DNA of 64,000 nucleotides from positions 11,220,223 through 11,284,222 of the forward strand of contig NC_134282.1 of the NCBI RefSeq assembly GCF_949628215.1, given 5' to 3'. The position numbers and the translations under genes were made by a program. This DNA comes from Phalacrocorax aristotelis. Taxonomy: Eukaryota; Chordata; Aves; Suliformes; Phalacrocoracidae. Shown one piece after another: positions 10,355 through 24,915 of this stretch. The notes under the pieces were generated by a model. It was not told where the DNA came from. It saw only the letters and a program-made list of their open reading frames with translations, and did not search any database. Numbering within the stretch: the first letter of the stretch is position 1; each line of letters begins with the position of its first letter.

Positions 10355-13300
10355 GGCCTCTGTTGCAAAGCTGAGAAGGAAGGTTGTTAGAAGCATGATA
10401 CTGCCCACACAAGTGCAAAGACATCTTGTAACTGATTTTTATTTTGTGGTTTCTAATGCTAAGGAGTGCTCATTAGAGGCTGGCAGTCAGAAGCCATTTT
10501 TCTTCATAACTTTAAAGTGAACAGCTTTTCCTTACATTTGTCTGCTGTTTCTCTGTCTTTGTACATAGTTTATAAAGAATGACTTCGAAGATCTTTAACT
10601 GGAAGACAAATTACACTGTCATTCTATCTGCAATGACCAAGCTAACCACAGGAAAAGCCTTTCTAGAGAAAAGTCACTGAAGACAGCTGAGCACTGAGAC
10701 TTCACTCAACGCCATGACTGATGACAGCCAAGTACCTTGTTGACTGATGAGTAACTAGTTCACAATTGCTGTTTTTTCTCCTTCACCTCTTAGACGTGCA
10801 TGGCTTTCCTGGTATGGAGAGTTGGTAACTCTGGAGTCCAGCAGATGAGAGTTGCTAATAAATACAGAAAGGGTGTCAAGCCAGATCTTCAGCTGGAATT
10901 AACTGTGTCAGAAGTCAAGTTTGGATCTAGATATCCCATTTTCAATCTATAAAAAACATTTGTTGTCACTGAAGGTAACAGTTCACACTAAAATGAAACG
11001 AAACCAATATTTTTGTTCTTGTCTCTACCTGAGACTTAGGGAATAAATTGAACTTTGCAACTCTGCTGGACAGAGCCAAAAGAGAAGTCAAAATGGGTGT
11101 GATTGGGGGGCACACAAAGAAAACAATAAGTTATACTCCATATTCCTGTTGGTATAGGCAATGTCAGGAATCTAAAAGCATAGTTTATCTTTGGAGCCCT
11201 CTGGAGGGTGCTTGTTACCAGCTAGGACTTCCATCATTCTGCTTTTGACTTTTACCTATTTACCTCCTAAGATTTTTTTTTCCAGGCAAAAATTTTAATC
11301 TTAAAAATGAAGTATTTTTGTTTTGAAGTGTTTTTCCTCAAACTCTTTTGTAAAAGCTGACGAAAGATCTCTTCCAAAACAGCCAGAAATATTCATGTAC
11401 CTGTTGATCCTCTGTCCATTGAATCTGGAGTGATTCAATCTGGAGTAGTCCTCTTATAGGGTGTGATATATAATGTATAAGGCAGCAGGCATTATGCATC
11501 TTCTTTTCTAACATCACACTGTGATAGCTCATTTTACTAATGGTCTGATGCACTAAGAAATGTGTGCAGATGAAAGGGAATTTGAAATATTTAATTTTAC
11601 ACATAACGGGTGAACCATTGACATCACAGGATTTACAGCATAAATGAACTTATCTGCAGTGTGAACCACTAGAGGGCAAGATGACCCCAGCAAAGGAAAT
11701 ATGTGTATGGGAGGAATGCAAGACACGTTCAGAGTGCTCAAGGAAAGAAGCATTTCTTCCCCTCATTCCTCCCCAGTTGTTGTAATAGCTTCTGCTGCAG
11801 ACATGGCTTTGGCAGGACCAGTTTTGGCCCTGCCCAGGATCACGCTCATCTAGTCACCATAATGTCACCTCGCTGCCCTTTCACATCATAATCATTAAAC
11901 TGTTACAGCACCCTAATGCCATGTGAACGTCTCATGGTACCGAGAGGTTCTGAGAAAGGCATCAAGAAGAGGAGGGATGAAAAGCATCTCTAGCACTGTA
12001 ATGAAGAACATTTGTACAAGTTAGCTCTGTGACTTAGCCAGGTTATACTTTTCACTTGCCAGCCTAGATTCTCTGCCCTAGTCTGTTTCAGGCCTTGCCA
12101 TGTTTGCTCTCCCCCTGGCAGGTTGTGTGATGTGAAGGCAGCAGGTCTCATGGATCCTTTCAAAATGTCCTGGACCTTGGGAGGTGAGAGGGGCAAACCA
12201 CTATATTCCCAGGGCTTGCAGGGTGCTGTGTACTGCACCTGTGATGCTGCCCATCTGTAGCAGGGCTGTGCCATCGTGTGCAGTAGTTTCTGTTTTGAGC
12301 TATATATAGAAAAACTTTAAGTGGGCCCCAGTCACTGCATCCCTCCAGTCCCAGCACATACACTGTTTGGGGTTTTCTGCTAGACATGTACCTCTTTGAG
12401 GCACCTGGTCAGGCTGGCAGGTAAGTCAGATGAGAAGTTTCCCACCTGAATTAAGCAGCTGTGCAGGAAAAACCTGCCATTGGTGCTGAGCTGGGAAATG
12501 CAGTGGGCTGAGGGCTTGCAGGGGCAGGCTGCTTTGCCCTTGGGGAGTGGGAGGTGGGTGCTGCTCTGCCCACAGCAGAGTGCGTGCTTGCCTCACACCC
12601 CAGCCCTTTGCTGGGGGCGAAGGGCTCTGCTGCAGCCCCCGCTCAGCTCTGCCAGCTGCTGGTATAATTTCTCCTTTCTGTATTCATAACCACAAACCTC
12701 TGGCAATGATATCTGTACTTTGGTGGTTAAGGGGGAGGGATCCAAATTGTACCCATTCAGTCACCCCTTATGGTCAATTTGACTTTTATAACTCTATAGG
12801 GTTTTTCTTAACTTTTGGAAAGATGGTGGGATGACTCGGTGTCATTCTCAAGCAAAACCTTCTCTGTTTCTCATTTCCCCCATCCATTCTTGGTTAGCAC
12901 CAGGGATGTCAGCTCTTCTCCCACACAGCCTGACCCAGCCTCCAAGTTCCCTACCCAATTGCTCTCTTCTTTTCTCCCCCTTTCCCTTGTCACTTCAGGA
13001 TTTTTGATTTCCAAAGTTCATATATAATCTTACCTTGTCTGCTGGAGCTCTTCCTTTTGAACTTCCAAAGGAAAGGTCCTCTCTTAGTATCTCCAGTCTT
13101 TCTTTTGGCTGTCCAGTCTGTATTGCAGCTACTGGATTATATTTGGTTTTTGTGCTTTTCCTGTTCTTCTGGTATTTCAGCTTGCTCCGATGACACCTCC
13201 TTTGAAAACACTTCTAGCTGGCTTGCTTTCAGCATCCACTTTCAACACCCTTAAAGGAACAGCCAGCTAATCCTTTGGACCTGCCCAAAGGCAGCAGTAG

Positions 13301-16300
13301 ATTGAGATCCAAACTATGAGTTTGGTGCTTAACTGGCACCAAAGCAATAGAGCTAATCCTCAAAGAATTTTGCGTATGTGGCTTGGGACCCACCTGTGCT
13401 TGTAATTGGTCTGTATTAAAGATGGAGCAGTAACTACCCACGGGTAATGAAAGAGATGAGGGAGAAGAAATACCAGTGTTATAAGGTTTAAATATTTCCC
13501 CACTGAATACATGAGATTTCATACTATTCTAGCAGGTTTAAAAAGAAAAATATTCTGTTCTGCTTCCCCTTGACTGTTGGCTGTTGGCAAGATTCTCAGA
13601 TCTTTTGCTTAGGCAGGTTCTCACAGTCCTGCTGAAGATGGCCCTATAGTCATCTTCAGAAGGTCCTGCAGGACTCAAAACAGTGAAGGATGTTGTTTGA
13701 AATGTACAGATTTGCACAAAAAGTATGTAGCTAAGAATTTAGATTCACACCCACCCCAATCCTACAACATACAGGTCTGGAATGAAGGACACAATAATTA
13801 CTTAGCCATGTGACCAATACACTAAGAAAATCGTAAAACTGTAAATAACAGTGAATTATCCAATAATTTCAGAGGAAGGTAGCTTCTTAGTTCATATACA
13901 GGAAAATGGTAGAGTAACTTTAGAATAAGGCGATATGTGTGAATAAGCAAAACATACAAAATTCCCTGCTGGGTCAGATGAATTGCCCAGCTAGGCCAGT
14001 GTTTTGCCTTGGCCATGTTTTGCAGCTTTTTTGCTTCCTATTCCTCAGCACTCAAAGTTATGGGATTAGTGATGATAGACAGGCACCCCTGCTTACTGCC
14101 TTTATCATTTGTTTGTTGACCTGTTGTCCGTGAATCCATCTAATCCTGCCTGGGACACTGCTGTATACTCCTGTGAGCTTTTGTGATGTATGTCAAACTA
14201 ATGCAAGAAAGGGATGTAGTAGTTCCTTTTGGCACTTTCCCAGCCGTCAGGCACTGTCTGACACTGATTCCAGAGCTATTTTTCTTCTACTTCACTGCAT
14301 GTTTAATTGAACCTATAGCTATGGGAGATGACAGCCCATGAGAGGAGACTGTGTATACCTGCATTCGAGTCTATTCTCAAGGACTCTTGCTAAAATGCAG
14401 AGAACTTCTGTTGAAGTGAATAGCATTACTCTGGGTTTGCATTGACTTAACTGAGGTAAGAATCCAACACAAATTCCTTGGACTGGAAAAAAAAAAGCCA
14501 AACTACATGTTTCCTTTAATGTAATAATGAGAAAGAATGATTTAAGTAACTTCCAGTTATTGATGTTTGCTGCTTCTGCTTTCAGATCCTCTTTTATCCT
14601 CAATTAGATGTTCCTTCTACATTTCTTAGTCCATCTCTTTTGTACCTAAAATTTCATCCTTTTCACTGATTCCCATCTGAATGCTAAATGGAAGGCAGTA
14701 AAACTATGATGGGCTTATGCAAGTTTTTTGTCAACTTGAGCTCTATGTCATAAGTTACCCGCAGCAGAGCTTAGTCGCTGGGTTTGAAGGGGACCGTGTT
14801 CTTTATGCTGAGTTTTAATGTAGTCTGGTTGGAAGCAAAAGTGTTCTTCTGCGTGGAGGGCATCTGTTCAGGTGGGAAAGGGAAGACTCTGTAAGACCTG
14901 GAGAAAAGATGATTTTTATAGTAGTAGTGTATCTTAAAGAGTTAATGCAATGTGGTCTCTAATGTGTCAAGGAGGCAGGAAAATTCTGAGGAGAGAAGGG
15001 GAAGGAAAGGCAGTAAGAGAACAAGACTGCAAACCTCTGTCACCCTGGTACCTTCTCCTGCCTCTGCTCCCCCTTGGGCTTGATCCTGGTATTATCTCTG
15101 GTGTTTCACAGGATGGCACCAAGGCTGAGAGCCTCACCTTGGCTGTGTGAGGTACATCTCTCTCTCAAACTGTCTGGTTGGGTGCTGACTTGAGCACTGA
15201 CTTTCAGCTCCCAAATCACATCTGTTTCTTGACACCTGCCTAACTTAGGAGAAGAGACTTTGCAAATCAAACTGAAGGCTTATACTTTCTGAAGAATGTG
15301 TACTGTACTCCCTTAAAGAAAGAGTGATAGCAAAGAAGATTTCCTGTGGCCAATATGGGAGATTTTTCTCAATTGGTGGTCAAATATAGCCGACACACAG
15401 AAAGGTTGCAATGGCAGTTATGAAGATTAAACTGCCTCTTTGCTGGATTCCTCAGACCCAGGAGTATTTGCAGGGCCAGTTCACTTCTTGATTTATGGAT
15501 GAGCAGATCTTAATCTTTTCTCATGCACTATGTACCCATTTTGGGAACGAGCTGCTCTTTGCAGTCTGAGCCTGAACCCCCGGTGCAGGGGTGAGGGTTT
15601 CTATAACTCACCTCTCAGCTGAATCTCACGCAGGGTTCCCAGGGTATGGAGCCATTCGCATGCTGGGCTCAAATGCTTTTCATCTGAGACACTTCAATGC
15701 TTATGCAAAATCTAGTTTAGAGTATTTAGCTAGAAAGTACTAAGTGCATTACTTCAAAGGGTATATTAGAAAATACATTCAACAAAACTGTTTCAGGTAC
15801 TTAGTTTAAATGTAGACTTATGAGTACTTCTTTACTAAAAAGTAATGACATAACCTTATTTTTCACTACACTGCTACCTACATAAGGCTAATGCCCTTCC
15901 TTTTTATCCAGTCACTCTTCTTATTCATGTCACTAGAGTGCACATTACCATTTGCACAGTGCAGGGTAGTGGCTGCTGATAGCAGTGTAGGATCTGGGAC
16001 TAACAGCTGTGTCATTAATCACCACTCTGGCACACTTTGGGGGAGTTAATTCTTTTTTCTTACAGGCAACATTTTAGTTGTGGCACACTTGGATGCTTGC
16101 ATAAGTAAGGCCTGGAGCTCTTGCTATAATGGGCTACCAACACAGCATGGAGCAGGTAGGGGTTTTTTGATGAGCTTATGAAGACTGGCTGAACCTACTT
16201 TGCTTGCAGGGTTAATGTCCCCTGTTATACACTGCTAACTTTGGGCCAGTGCTGGGTTGAAAGGAGTGCTTTACGCTTTTAATCTCCTGTTATCGGCCAG

Positions 16301-19300
16301 AGAAAGTTAACGTCGGTATCTTTAGCTTTCTGCAATAGAAGTCACTGGATGGATTTTCTCCTCTTTTTGGTTACAGTTTCATTGTTGAATTAAACATAGG
16401 TGATGGGTCAACACCTCCATAGCTGTGAATGGCTGGGGAAGTAGCACCCAATTTACTCTGGTTGTCCCTTTGGGAGCATTGCCAAGACTTCACAGGGATG
16501 TATGGCATCCCTAGTTACATGGCAGTGAACTGCATTGCAGCGCTCTGATTTGCTCCATGTCTCTTATGAAAATCTGTCAGAAGCTTTAGTAGGCTTCCAG
16601 ATAAAGGTGTTTCACGTTGTCTAAGGACTGGGTTTGTTAGTTGAGCGAGATCCTCCTTTTACTTTCTCCCTCTGACTGGCACAAAGTACACTCTGGTCTC
16701 CCATCTGAGGGGTGTAAATCAGCGTGGTCCAGAAGAGCCCCAGAGCCGAGCTAGAGAACAGTCCAGCATGTGAAGGTATCTGCTGATACTTTTTTGCTCC
16801 AAAATCCATTGTTCAAACTGAAACTGTTTGTGAGCTTTCAAGTATCTTCCTCTTTGATTTAGAGGTCTAAGAATGCTGGAAAATTTTAACATTTTTCAAC
16901 CTTGTTTTTTTACAGTTCAAAGTTTGTTTTGAACAACATCAACAACAAAATCAAGCAAGTAAATTGAATAGATGATAAAATTTCCAGGATTAAGCAGACA
17001 AACGATATCTTATGTATGGTCTCTCTCTTGGCATTGGGGTGTATTTCAGCCCTAACAGCCAGTTTTATTTCTGTTGCAATTGTACCAATAGCAAAATACT
17101 GTCTTCAAAGAACTGAAATCCAAAAATAGTGCAATCCAAAGTTTAGTAAAGGTTGGAGAAAGTCTTCCTGTTGCAGTCAATGAATGTTACAGCAGGGTAG
17201 AAAAGCTTATGGAATAATAGGTTATACCATAAGTAGTTCCTTTTGTTTTCCTTACGTTTTCCTTCCAGATCATCAGCAGAGGACAGGAACTATTACTTTG
17301 TCAGTGGGATTCTCTGGGGATTTTCCTTTTCTTTAAAACTTTGTGGTGGTTGCTGTAGGTCCACAGCTGACTTTTGTGCAAGCGCTGGCTGCGAGTGGGT
17401 GTACTGGGCTCTGGTTTCCCTCTGCCTCACACACAGTATGTCTGTGAGCTCTTCTAATGGCATACAAGCCACCAGTGTTTAAAGGAAGAAGAGCAGTTTG
17501 CTATTTCTGGATGAAGTGGAGGATAAATGATCCTGGTGATCAAGAAGTGGTTGAATTTTTGTTGTGACTGAAAAGCTATCTTTCACCATCACTTTACTGT
17601 TGTCAGTGTTGTTCGCAAGTTGGCTTTGAGCTCTTTGCTTCTGCAAACTGTGGTTGAGAAAAACACGTCTATTTTCTGCGGCTAGTAAGAACATTTTGCT
17701 TAATACTTACTTGATATGAGCTACATGTTACATGTAAGAATAAAACAATTGCTTTCATAAAGTACCAAATGTTCTAAAAGTTGTGGCCTGTTTTCTCATC
17801 AGTGCCAACCACAGATCACTCCCATGACAGCTATGAGCTCCACATGACCAATGAGCCAGCCAAAGTCCATGAAGCACGTAGTCTCTGGACATAGAGCTTG
17901 TGACAACTCCCGCTGATTTTTTTTTTTAGAAATGAAAAAACTCATCTTTTTAATTCAGTGCAATTACTGTTCAACACTATAATAAAAAATGAATAAAAAT
18001 CATGCTTTTAGGAGATGAGGAAGAGAATAAAAAGAATCTGTTAAGCTTCACCTTTAGACTTTGGAGGGCATTGCAGTCACGGATAGATGAGTGTAGTATG
18101 CATATCCCAGCACCAAAAAAACCTCCAATAGCTCCAGGTTTGCTACCTGGTGATTGGACGTGGTGACTTTGCCTTTGTATTTTTTGTAATGATGCTATAC
18201 AATCTAATTCAATGTGCACTCTTAGCTTGTGCTTTAGCCTTTCTTTAATTGTATATGTTCTTCATCTCCAGTTAAGTAACAAAAAGGAAATGATATATAG
18301 GTCAAAGAGAACTCATTTAAATGGATTAATACTTTTAGTGACTAATGGTGACTTACCGTGGATTGCCAAAGAGAGGTGAGAGGAAAAGCCTGAAAGGATT
18401 TCTAAGTAAGTTTCCATGTTGAAAGATCACTTTCCAAGGTGTGTTCCCTTGTCCGCTTATCCTACAAACCTCCTACTAGTGGCAGATTTTGCCCTGTCAT
18501 CACGGACAGACATTTCATTTCAGAGATGCAAATTTGCATTTGCACAACTCGTGTGTGTAGGAAGTTTCAGCTTAGCACCTCCGCTCTACCTTTTTTTTCT
18601 TTTTTTTTTTTTCCCCTCAGTGTGCATCTCATTACAGACACCGTGAGAGACTTTGAATCATTGCAACAGCCCAGGTAGTGTAAAGTCCTGCTGCAAGAAC
18701 ATTTGTCACATTTTGACAAGTGCACATAACTAGCTGGATGCTTCATGTAACGCTAAATCTCTAATGACATTTGAGAGGCTCAAAATAAATGCATCATGCT
18801 GCTAGTGTTTGCTTGAAAGTAAGAATTCTTGTTCTCAAAACATCCCGGATTCTTCCAATACCTTGAGTTCTTGCAGCTTAGAAGAGTTTGGATAATAGAG
18901 TCACTAAACACTTTTGCAGTGTACTAGGGACTGGGGTTTTTTTGTTTGTTGGTTTCCCCTCGACCCCCTGCCAAGAGTGTGTTGGTTTTGTCCCTTTCAT
19001 GAAGAACAATCTTTTTTACATAATCCTAGATTTTCTCCATGTGCCTTCATCTTCTTGTTAATCCTTTCAAAGGCAGCAGTTATAGTGTATGTGTTGCATC
19101 CTGAAGTTCTGGCCCTGGTTCCCTGGTCCCTTGGTGCACTAGGTTGTGTACAAACATGAAGAAAATGAGGACCGTCCTCTGATCTGAGGAAGGCTAAGCC
19201 TAGTATCTCGAGGCAAAAATGTTCTTGTAAAACACAGTTCACTTTGGAATAGCCAACTCTGTCAAGCCCAGATTGCTTGGCTTAAAACATCTTGTGTTAA

Positions 19301-22300
19301 AACACCCTGTCAGCTTTTCTGGCTCTGGTTCTTGCAGAACAAGCCCTTGTCTACAGGAGCCCCTGAAGCCTTTGAGCAGTCCTGCGTGGTTGGGGACAGT
19401 GCCTTCCTTAAAGCCCCAGCCAATGGCCTAACCAACAGGGCACTGCTGGAACCGGCTGGAGTTGTCCAGTGGGCTGGCCAGCAGTAAGGTGAGGAGGACT
19501 TTGAAAATGAGGACAAGAAAGATATGCTTGAAGCAGCCAAGGGGAACCTTGTAGAAACAGAGGAAAAATTACCCTGGCAGGTGTTTCCTTAATGGGAGCT
19601 AGGGCAAGACTGCCCTTGTTAGGGCCCCCAAATGCCTCTTGCAAAAATCCGTATGTGAGGACTAAGGTCCAGAAAAGGTATTTTAAGGGTATAGGAGAAT
19701 AAGAAAAGCAGTATCTCAGTTGTGTTATGCAAAAAAACCTGTAAGAGTTGGGGTGGAAGGCTGTGGTTTCCTTGGAAAAAGAGCAGGACTCTTGGGCAGA
19801 GGGAAGTCTGAGTCGGCTGGTTTGGGCAACCGTGGTTTAAATCTCCCCACAGGAAAGTACCTATAATGTAACTCCATAGTGCTGAAAAGCTACAGTGATT
19901 GCAGCACTTGCCTTGAGAAGGCCTGTGTCCATTGCTACTCTGCCAATGTTCGTGACAGAGTCACTCAATAGTATTAACTACTATCTATTAAAAATGAACT
20001 TGTTTGTTTTTCACTTTGCAATCCAAAATAAGCAGGTGTTACTGCATACTTTTAAGCTAGTCTTCCAGTAATACATGACAAAATGCCAGCTGTGCTAATC
20101 ATGTACTAAGTAGTCCAGAGTGACCAAGTGCTCCGTATGCCCAGTGTGACTTGGTAAAACCTTCAGTAAATGAGTTCTCTTGGTCAACTTAAAACTTTAC
20201 CACTTCATGTCATGTAGTTCTTCTTTCTTCTCTTTTCTTTTTAGGGTTTGTTTTATTTCTTTTAGGTCAACTTGAGGAAGCAAATAGAACATGAGAAAAA
20301 AAGGTTTACATTTTCTAAATGATTCTCTTCTAATTTTTAGATAAAACTATTCACCATGTTTCAATTGAAACTAAAACTGTATTTCTAATTAAATTTTTAA
20401 GTGCCAGATTTTTTCCCAGCTCTATTTTTTGTCTACTAATTATCAAAATCTGGAAAATGTCACATATATTTCATAACTGCCAAGGAATAGTATAATTTTC
20501 TCCTCTTTCAGAATGAAATATCTTTTAAGTGCAAACACTTGTTTGTTAGTAGCAGAAGGTACCTTGATGTTCAGGCTGTGAATTTTGGCCCCAGCCACTT
20601 TCCTTTTCCAGATCTGCTTTGGGATCTGTACATCTCTGTGAAACTCTCAGCCACACCACAGCAGCAGAAAAGCACTGACCAACATGTGTAGAGGTGGTGA
20701 GGTGGGGGCTGTAGAAAACCAGAAGCTTTAGGCTTCATTTCATTGGGGTTGTAGGATGACTCTAGTGCTAAAAGGTTGCTGACAGCTTTTTTTGGTGAAG
20801 TTTCCAGGATGTTAGACCACAGTAAATCACATTACTACTTCTTTTTGTAAGCAGGTTCCTTTTTGTCTGCAGATGACACTTGGTGGTCTCAGTCCCTTGC
20901 AGGAGATATATATTGTATCCTCTCAAGTGATTCCTTCCCTTCTTCCCCACCTTTCTAGAAGTTATGCAGAAAATTGGCACTTCTCAACTTCTTTAATGGT
21001 CAGAAACATATTAGTCAAAACGTTTCTTTTCTTGTGTTTATTATGCCTAAAGACACATACGAATTACGGTTGGAAGAGAGAAAGAGCTGTAATAAAGCAA
21101 ACCTAATGTAACCTAGCGCTCAGCTTGGTAGGCAGCTTTTAATCGGTTCTCCTTTTAACTATTACTTTCATCCTTCTTTCCAGCTATAGGTTTTGCCTTC
21201 AACTTTGAGAAGTTCGTTTCTGTGAAAAGGTTGTTGGTTACCATAAGGGTCTATAGACAGAGTAGGGCTAATTTTGAAAGAGAGAAATCTGTCCTCAGAA
21301 CACCAGATATTCGGCTCCTGCATGTATGTGGCAGCAAGCAAAAAGCAGTGCTAGGATGGACGCTGGGATGTTCATGCAGATGCACCAGTCTTCTCATAAC
21401 CTGCACTTCCGATAGATCAGAGGTTAATTTCTCCCAACAGGCATATAATTTGTTCATAATTGCATCAAACCAATGTCATTCATTACTATTTCTAGATCTG
21501 TTCCTTATGAAGTGCAGCATATAATTAGTGAAAACTGGTTTCTTCCGTCAGATAAGGATTTTTGGCAGTCATGCAAATGTTGAACTGTGTGAAATCAGTG
21601 TATTGCATCACAGCTTTGAAAGCTCCAGAGATACTGAGCCAGTTCCCTGTGGAACTTTTGTGCTTGGGATTTATTATGCATTTCATCATGAGGGATTATG
21701 CAGTGACTAAATCCCCGCATTTGGCCCTGTTCCTTCTGAACTAGTGCCTTCTGCCCTTTGCTCTGTCAAAGGTGTCCTAAAACATTGGAAATTACAGGAG
21801 GGAATTTCCCATTTGGTCCTGTCCTTCCTGGTTGATCAGCTGTATTGCTATGATTTTTTGTTTTAGCAGTTTGGACAAGGGCAGTAATTGCGAGGATGAA
21901 TAAAAATGGAAATTTTGGTAAATTGCTGCCAGCCAAGTAAAAACTGTCAATATGTTTCTTGTCTTATTGTAGGAGATAGGTAACGATATTCTGGACAGTG
22001 TCTAACAGCAGGGTAGATAAGAGATGGTTTTGGGTATTTTTTAAATCTTCCATGTTTAATATTAGACCTAAACCCATAAAGTGACTGTAAGCTGTAGTCT
22101 GTTAGTCTGTCACTCAAATAGTTAATGATTATAAAATTCCTTCTCTGTCTGTGTTCAGAAGTTAACGGAGTGTTTTACGCCTTGCAGTTATATGCCTGTA
22201 AAACTGTTTTGGGATAGCAGAGCTGCATAGTCAAAATAGATTAACATTGTGGGGCCACAGTTTTAAAGCATTTCAAACTGTTTTCCAAATCGTGTACAGT

Positions 22301-22865
22301 TCTGAATTTCCCATGTGCATATGGCTTCTCATATGCAAGATTTTGCACGAAAACAGACATAGCTTTATTGATACAACTCCACATGTACCTGGAAACCAGA
22401 CGGTCTGCTTCTGTGCTGTTCCTCAATGGGGAGAACGATGGAACAATCCCATCCCCCAGATATAATGCCCATTTTTCTACTGGTACAGGGGTGTTTGTCA
22501 AGGTTGAACTATTAAGCCCTTTCAGCACTTGAGATTTTCAGCAGGTATTTCTGTGAGTAAAAGCCCTTTGGGATAAAAGAGAGGAAGCGTATTACCAGGC
22601 GACAGCAGCCAGGTGACCAGTGAAAGGCGACAGAGGGGCTACAGCTTTGCAGTTGGTGTCTGAGGGCAGTCTGACGCCCCAGCAATCCTCTTTAACAAAC
22701 CCATACTTCTCAGGACTAATGGTTTCTCCATATTACCTTGGAAAAGGCTGTTTTCCCTGATGCATCTCCTCTCCCTTCACAGCTCTAACTGAACAGCTCT
22801 ATAGCACTGGCACTAAGATCATGCTCAGGGCATGGCCACATCTGCTTGAGTGTCTTCAAGGGTAT

Positions 22866-23033
22866 TTAAACTGGGCTTTCATATCCCCTGTTGGGCAGCC
22901 TCTCCCAGTGTTCCACCCTCCTCCCTGTGAAGAGGGTTTTTCCACTATGGCTGAATTTCCCTTTCCACAACTTGTGGCTGCTGCCTCTTATGCTCCAGCC
23001 GTGCCCCTCTGAGGAGACTCTGGGCACAGCCCT
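22866..23033 (-). mobile_element. Degenerate CR1 fragment
   Basis: The stretch GGGCAGCCTCTCCCAGTGTTCCACC, seen at 22895-22919, and the following AGAGGGTTTTTCC and GTGCCCCTCTGAGGAGACTC segments resemble an older CR1 subfamily in reverse orientation. Boundaries are approximate; similarity may continue rightward. Confidence 0.55.
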
Positions 23034-24915
23034 CCCCACACAGCCTCGTGAGCCCCAGCACAGGGAAATAATGGCATTCCTCAACCTGGCAGCCCCCTCG
23101 CTGACCCCACTCCATGCGCAGCCTCCTAACTGCATCAGTATTAGGACACTAAACACAAGGTATTGGCCCAGCAGTGACCACCCATAACTGGCCCATGAAC
23201 AGACACTGAGGTGCTGGTCACCACCTGGAGCCCTGGAGCCCAGTCGTTCACCTGTGTTGCAGTCCCCTGTCCAGTCCATACAGCCCCATCTGGCCACAGA
23301 AGTGCTAAGGGAAACCAGGACGAACATCTCATTGGGTAAGGGTGGTCAACAGCTGCCATCCTCTCATCCGCGGGGAGCCATCGCTTCCCTTGAACCTCCT
23401 TGTTTTTATATTTTTTGCCTTCTGTTTACATTATGGACTTTGAAATATAAAGACTGATATGATATGGTTATTAGTCATATCAGGAACCAGCAGGCAACTT
23501 TCTTCAGCCATTTGCATTAAACCTTTTTTGATTTTTTTTTTAACTACTTTGTGCAAATAAACTGAAGGTACTTTGTACACACTAAGTACAAATGGCTTTT
23601 GTTCTAAATCTAATTCTTAACCCAATTTCCTACATCAAACAAACCATGAGATAAAATCAGTACCAGGAGCAAGAGCCCCATCCCACTGTGAAACGAAGCA
23701 CAACACCGGCCATGGCCTCCAGTGGGAACCAGAGGTGCAATGAAAACTGCCTGAGGGCAGAAGTGTGGGGTGAGCACTAACTGGGTGATGTCATTGCTCT
23801 GGTATCCAAACCACTTGTGCTTAGTTAGGACTAGGTAGAGGTGTCAAAGCTCCTCGGGTGAGAAGATTCTGTCCCAGAAACTGAATGGAGAAGAAACAGA
23901 GATGTAGAGTCAGATGGGAGACTTGAGATGCAAGGCCACCCCCATCTAGGTAACAGTATCACATGTTAAGCTGTAATTGCCTAGGAAATGGCATAAGGAA
24001 CACTAAAGTTGGGTATGGGTGTCAGATTTGGGATCACTGAGGAAAAGGAATTAGGGGTGAGTTGTTTATTTGGGGGGAATTTGGGCAGAGGAAAGGAGAT
24101 GCAGGGGTGGTGGAAAGATAGGTTCAAGAAAAGGAAAAAATGGGGAGTAGGATACAAAATGAAGAAGAGCAAGAGATGGGAAGGTTTTGTGACAGGAGGA
24201 GTGCTGTGCCCCCAGGCAGTGGTGAAGCTGGCCTGTGGGCCCAAGCTCCCAAGGATGCTGGGGGCAACCCCTGTGGACAACCCACCAGATTCTCCATCAG
24301 GTCTATATCCAAAAGATAGTGCAGGAGGGGGGAGTAAGAAAGGATAAACTCATAAGGGAGGATAGACTTTTACCTTAATACTCAGTGCAGGAGACAAAGG
24401 CAGCAGAACTGCGATTTAATAGCACTTACTAGTGATTTTTCAATTTTCTCTATAATAATTTAACATATATTAATGTAACCACTGTATCAATACTAATAGT
24501 AATCAACAGAATTGTAACTTAGTATTATTTGAAGTGATATAATTGTGAAGTAATATTGCTAATAATAGTGGTCTTTTTATTACCCAATTAGGGTATTAGG
24601 GTATTTTTTTAAAAAAACATGTGCTGCTTAATCAATAAACATTATAATCGTCCTAATCAGTCATGTCTCAAGTCTCCAAACTAATGGGGGAGAGCTAAAC
24701 TTAGGGAGTAACAAGCACATTAGCAAGACAGGAGACAAACTGATCTCTTTTTCTTTAGAAGGCTTTGTTAGCAATTTTAAAAATTGTTTGCCTAGTGCTT
24801 TTCATGGTCTTGATACTGATTGATGGATAAGAAGATACAGTTAGCGTCTTGGCAATCTTAAGAAGTTCTCTTTCTAAAGTAGCTGGAGACTTTCCTAGTA
24901 TCGACACTAGAGTGA

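Noticed and set aside
19310-19644. Moderately GC-rich stretch with overlapping open frames
   Set aside because: No family similarity, no coherent splice sites, and no conserved motif could be seen; left as intergenic.
22866-23327. A 153-codon minus-strand frame
   Set aside because: It coincides with a degenerate CR1 fragment (HWERLPNRG resembles the CR1 [10 protein letters not shown] region) and is not a host gene.
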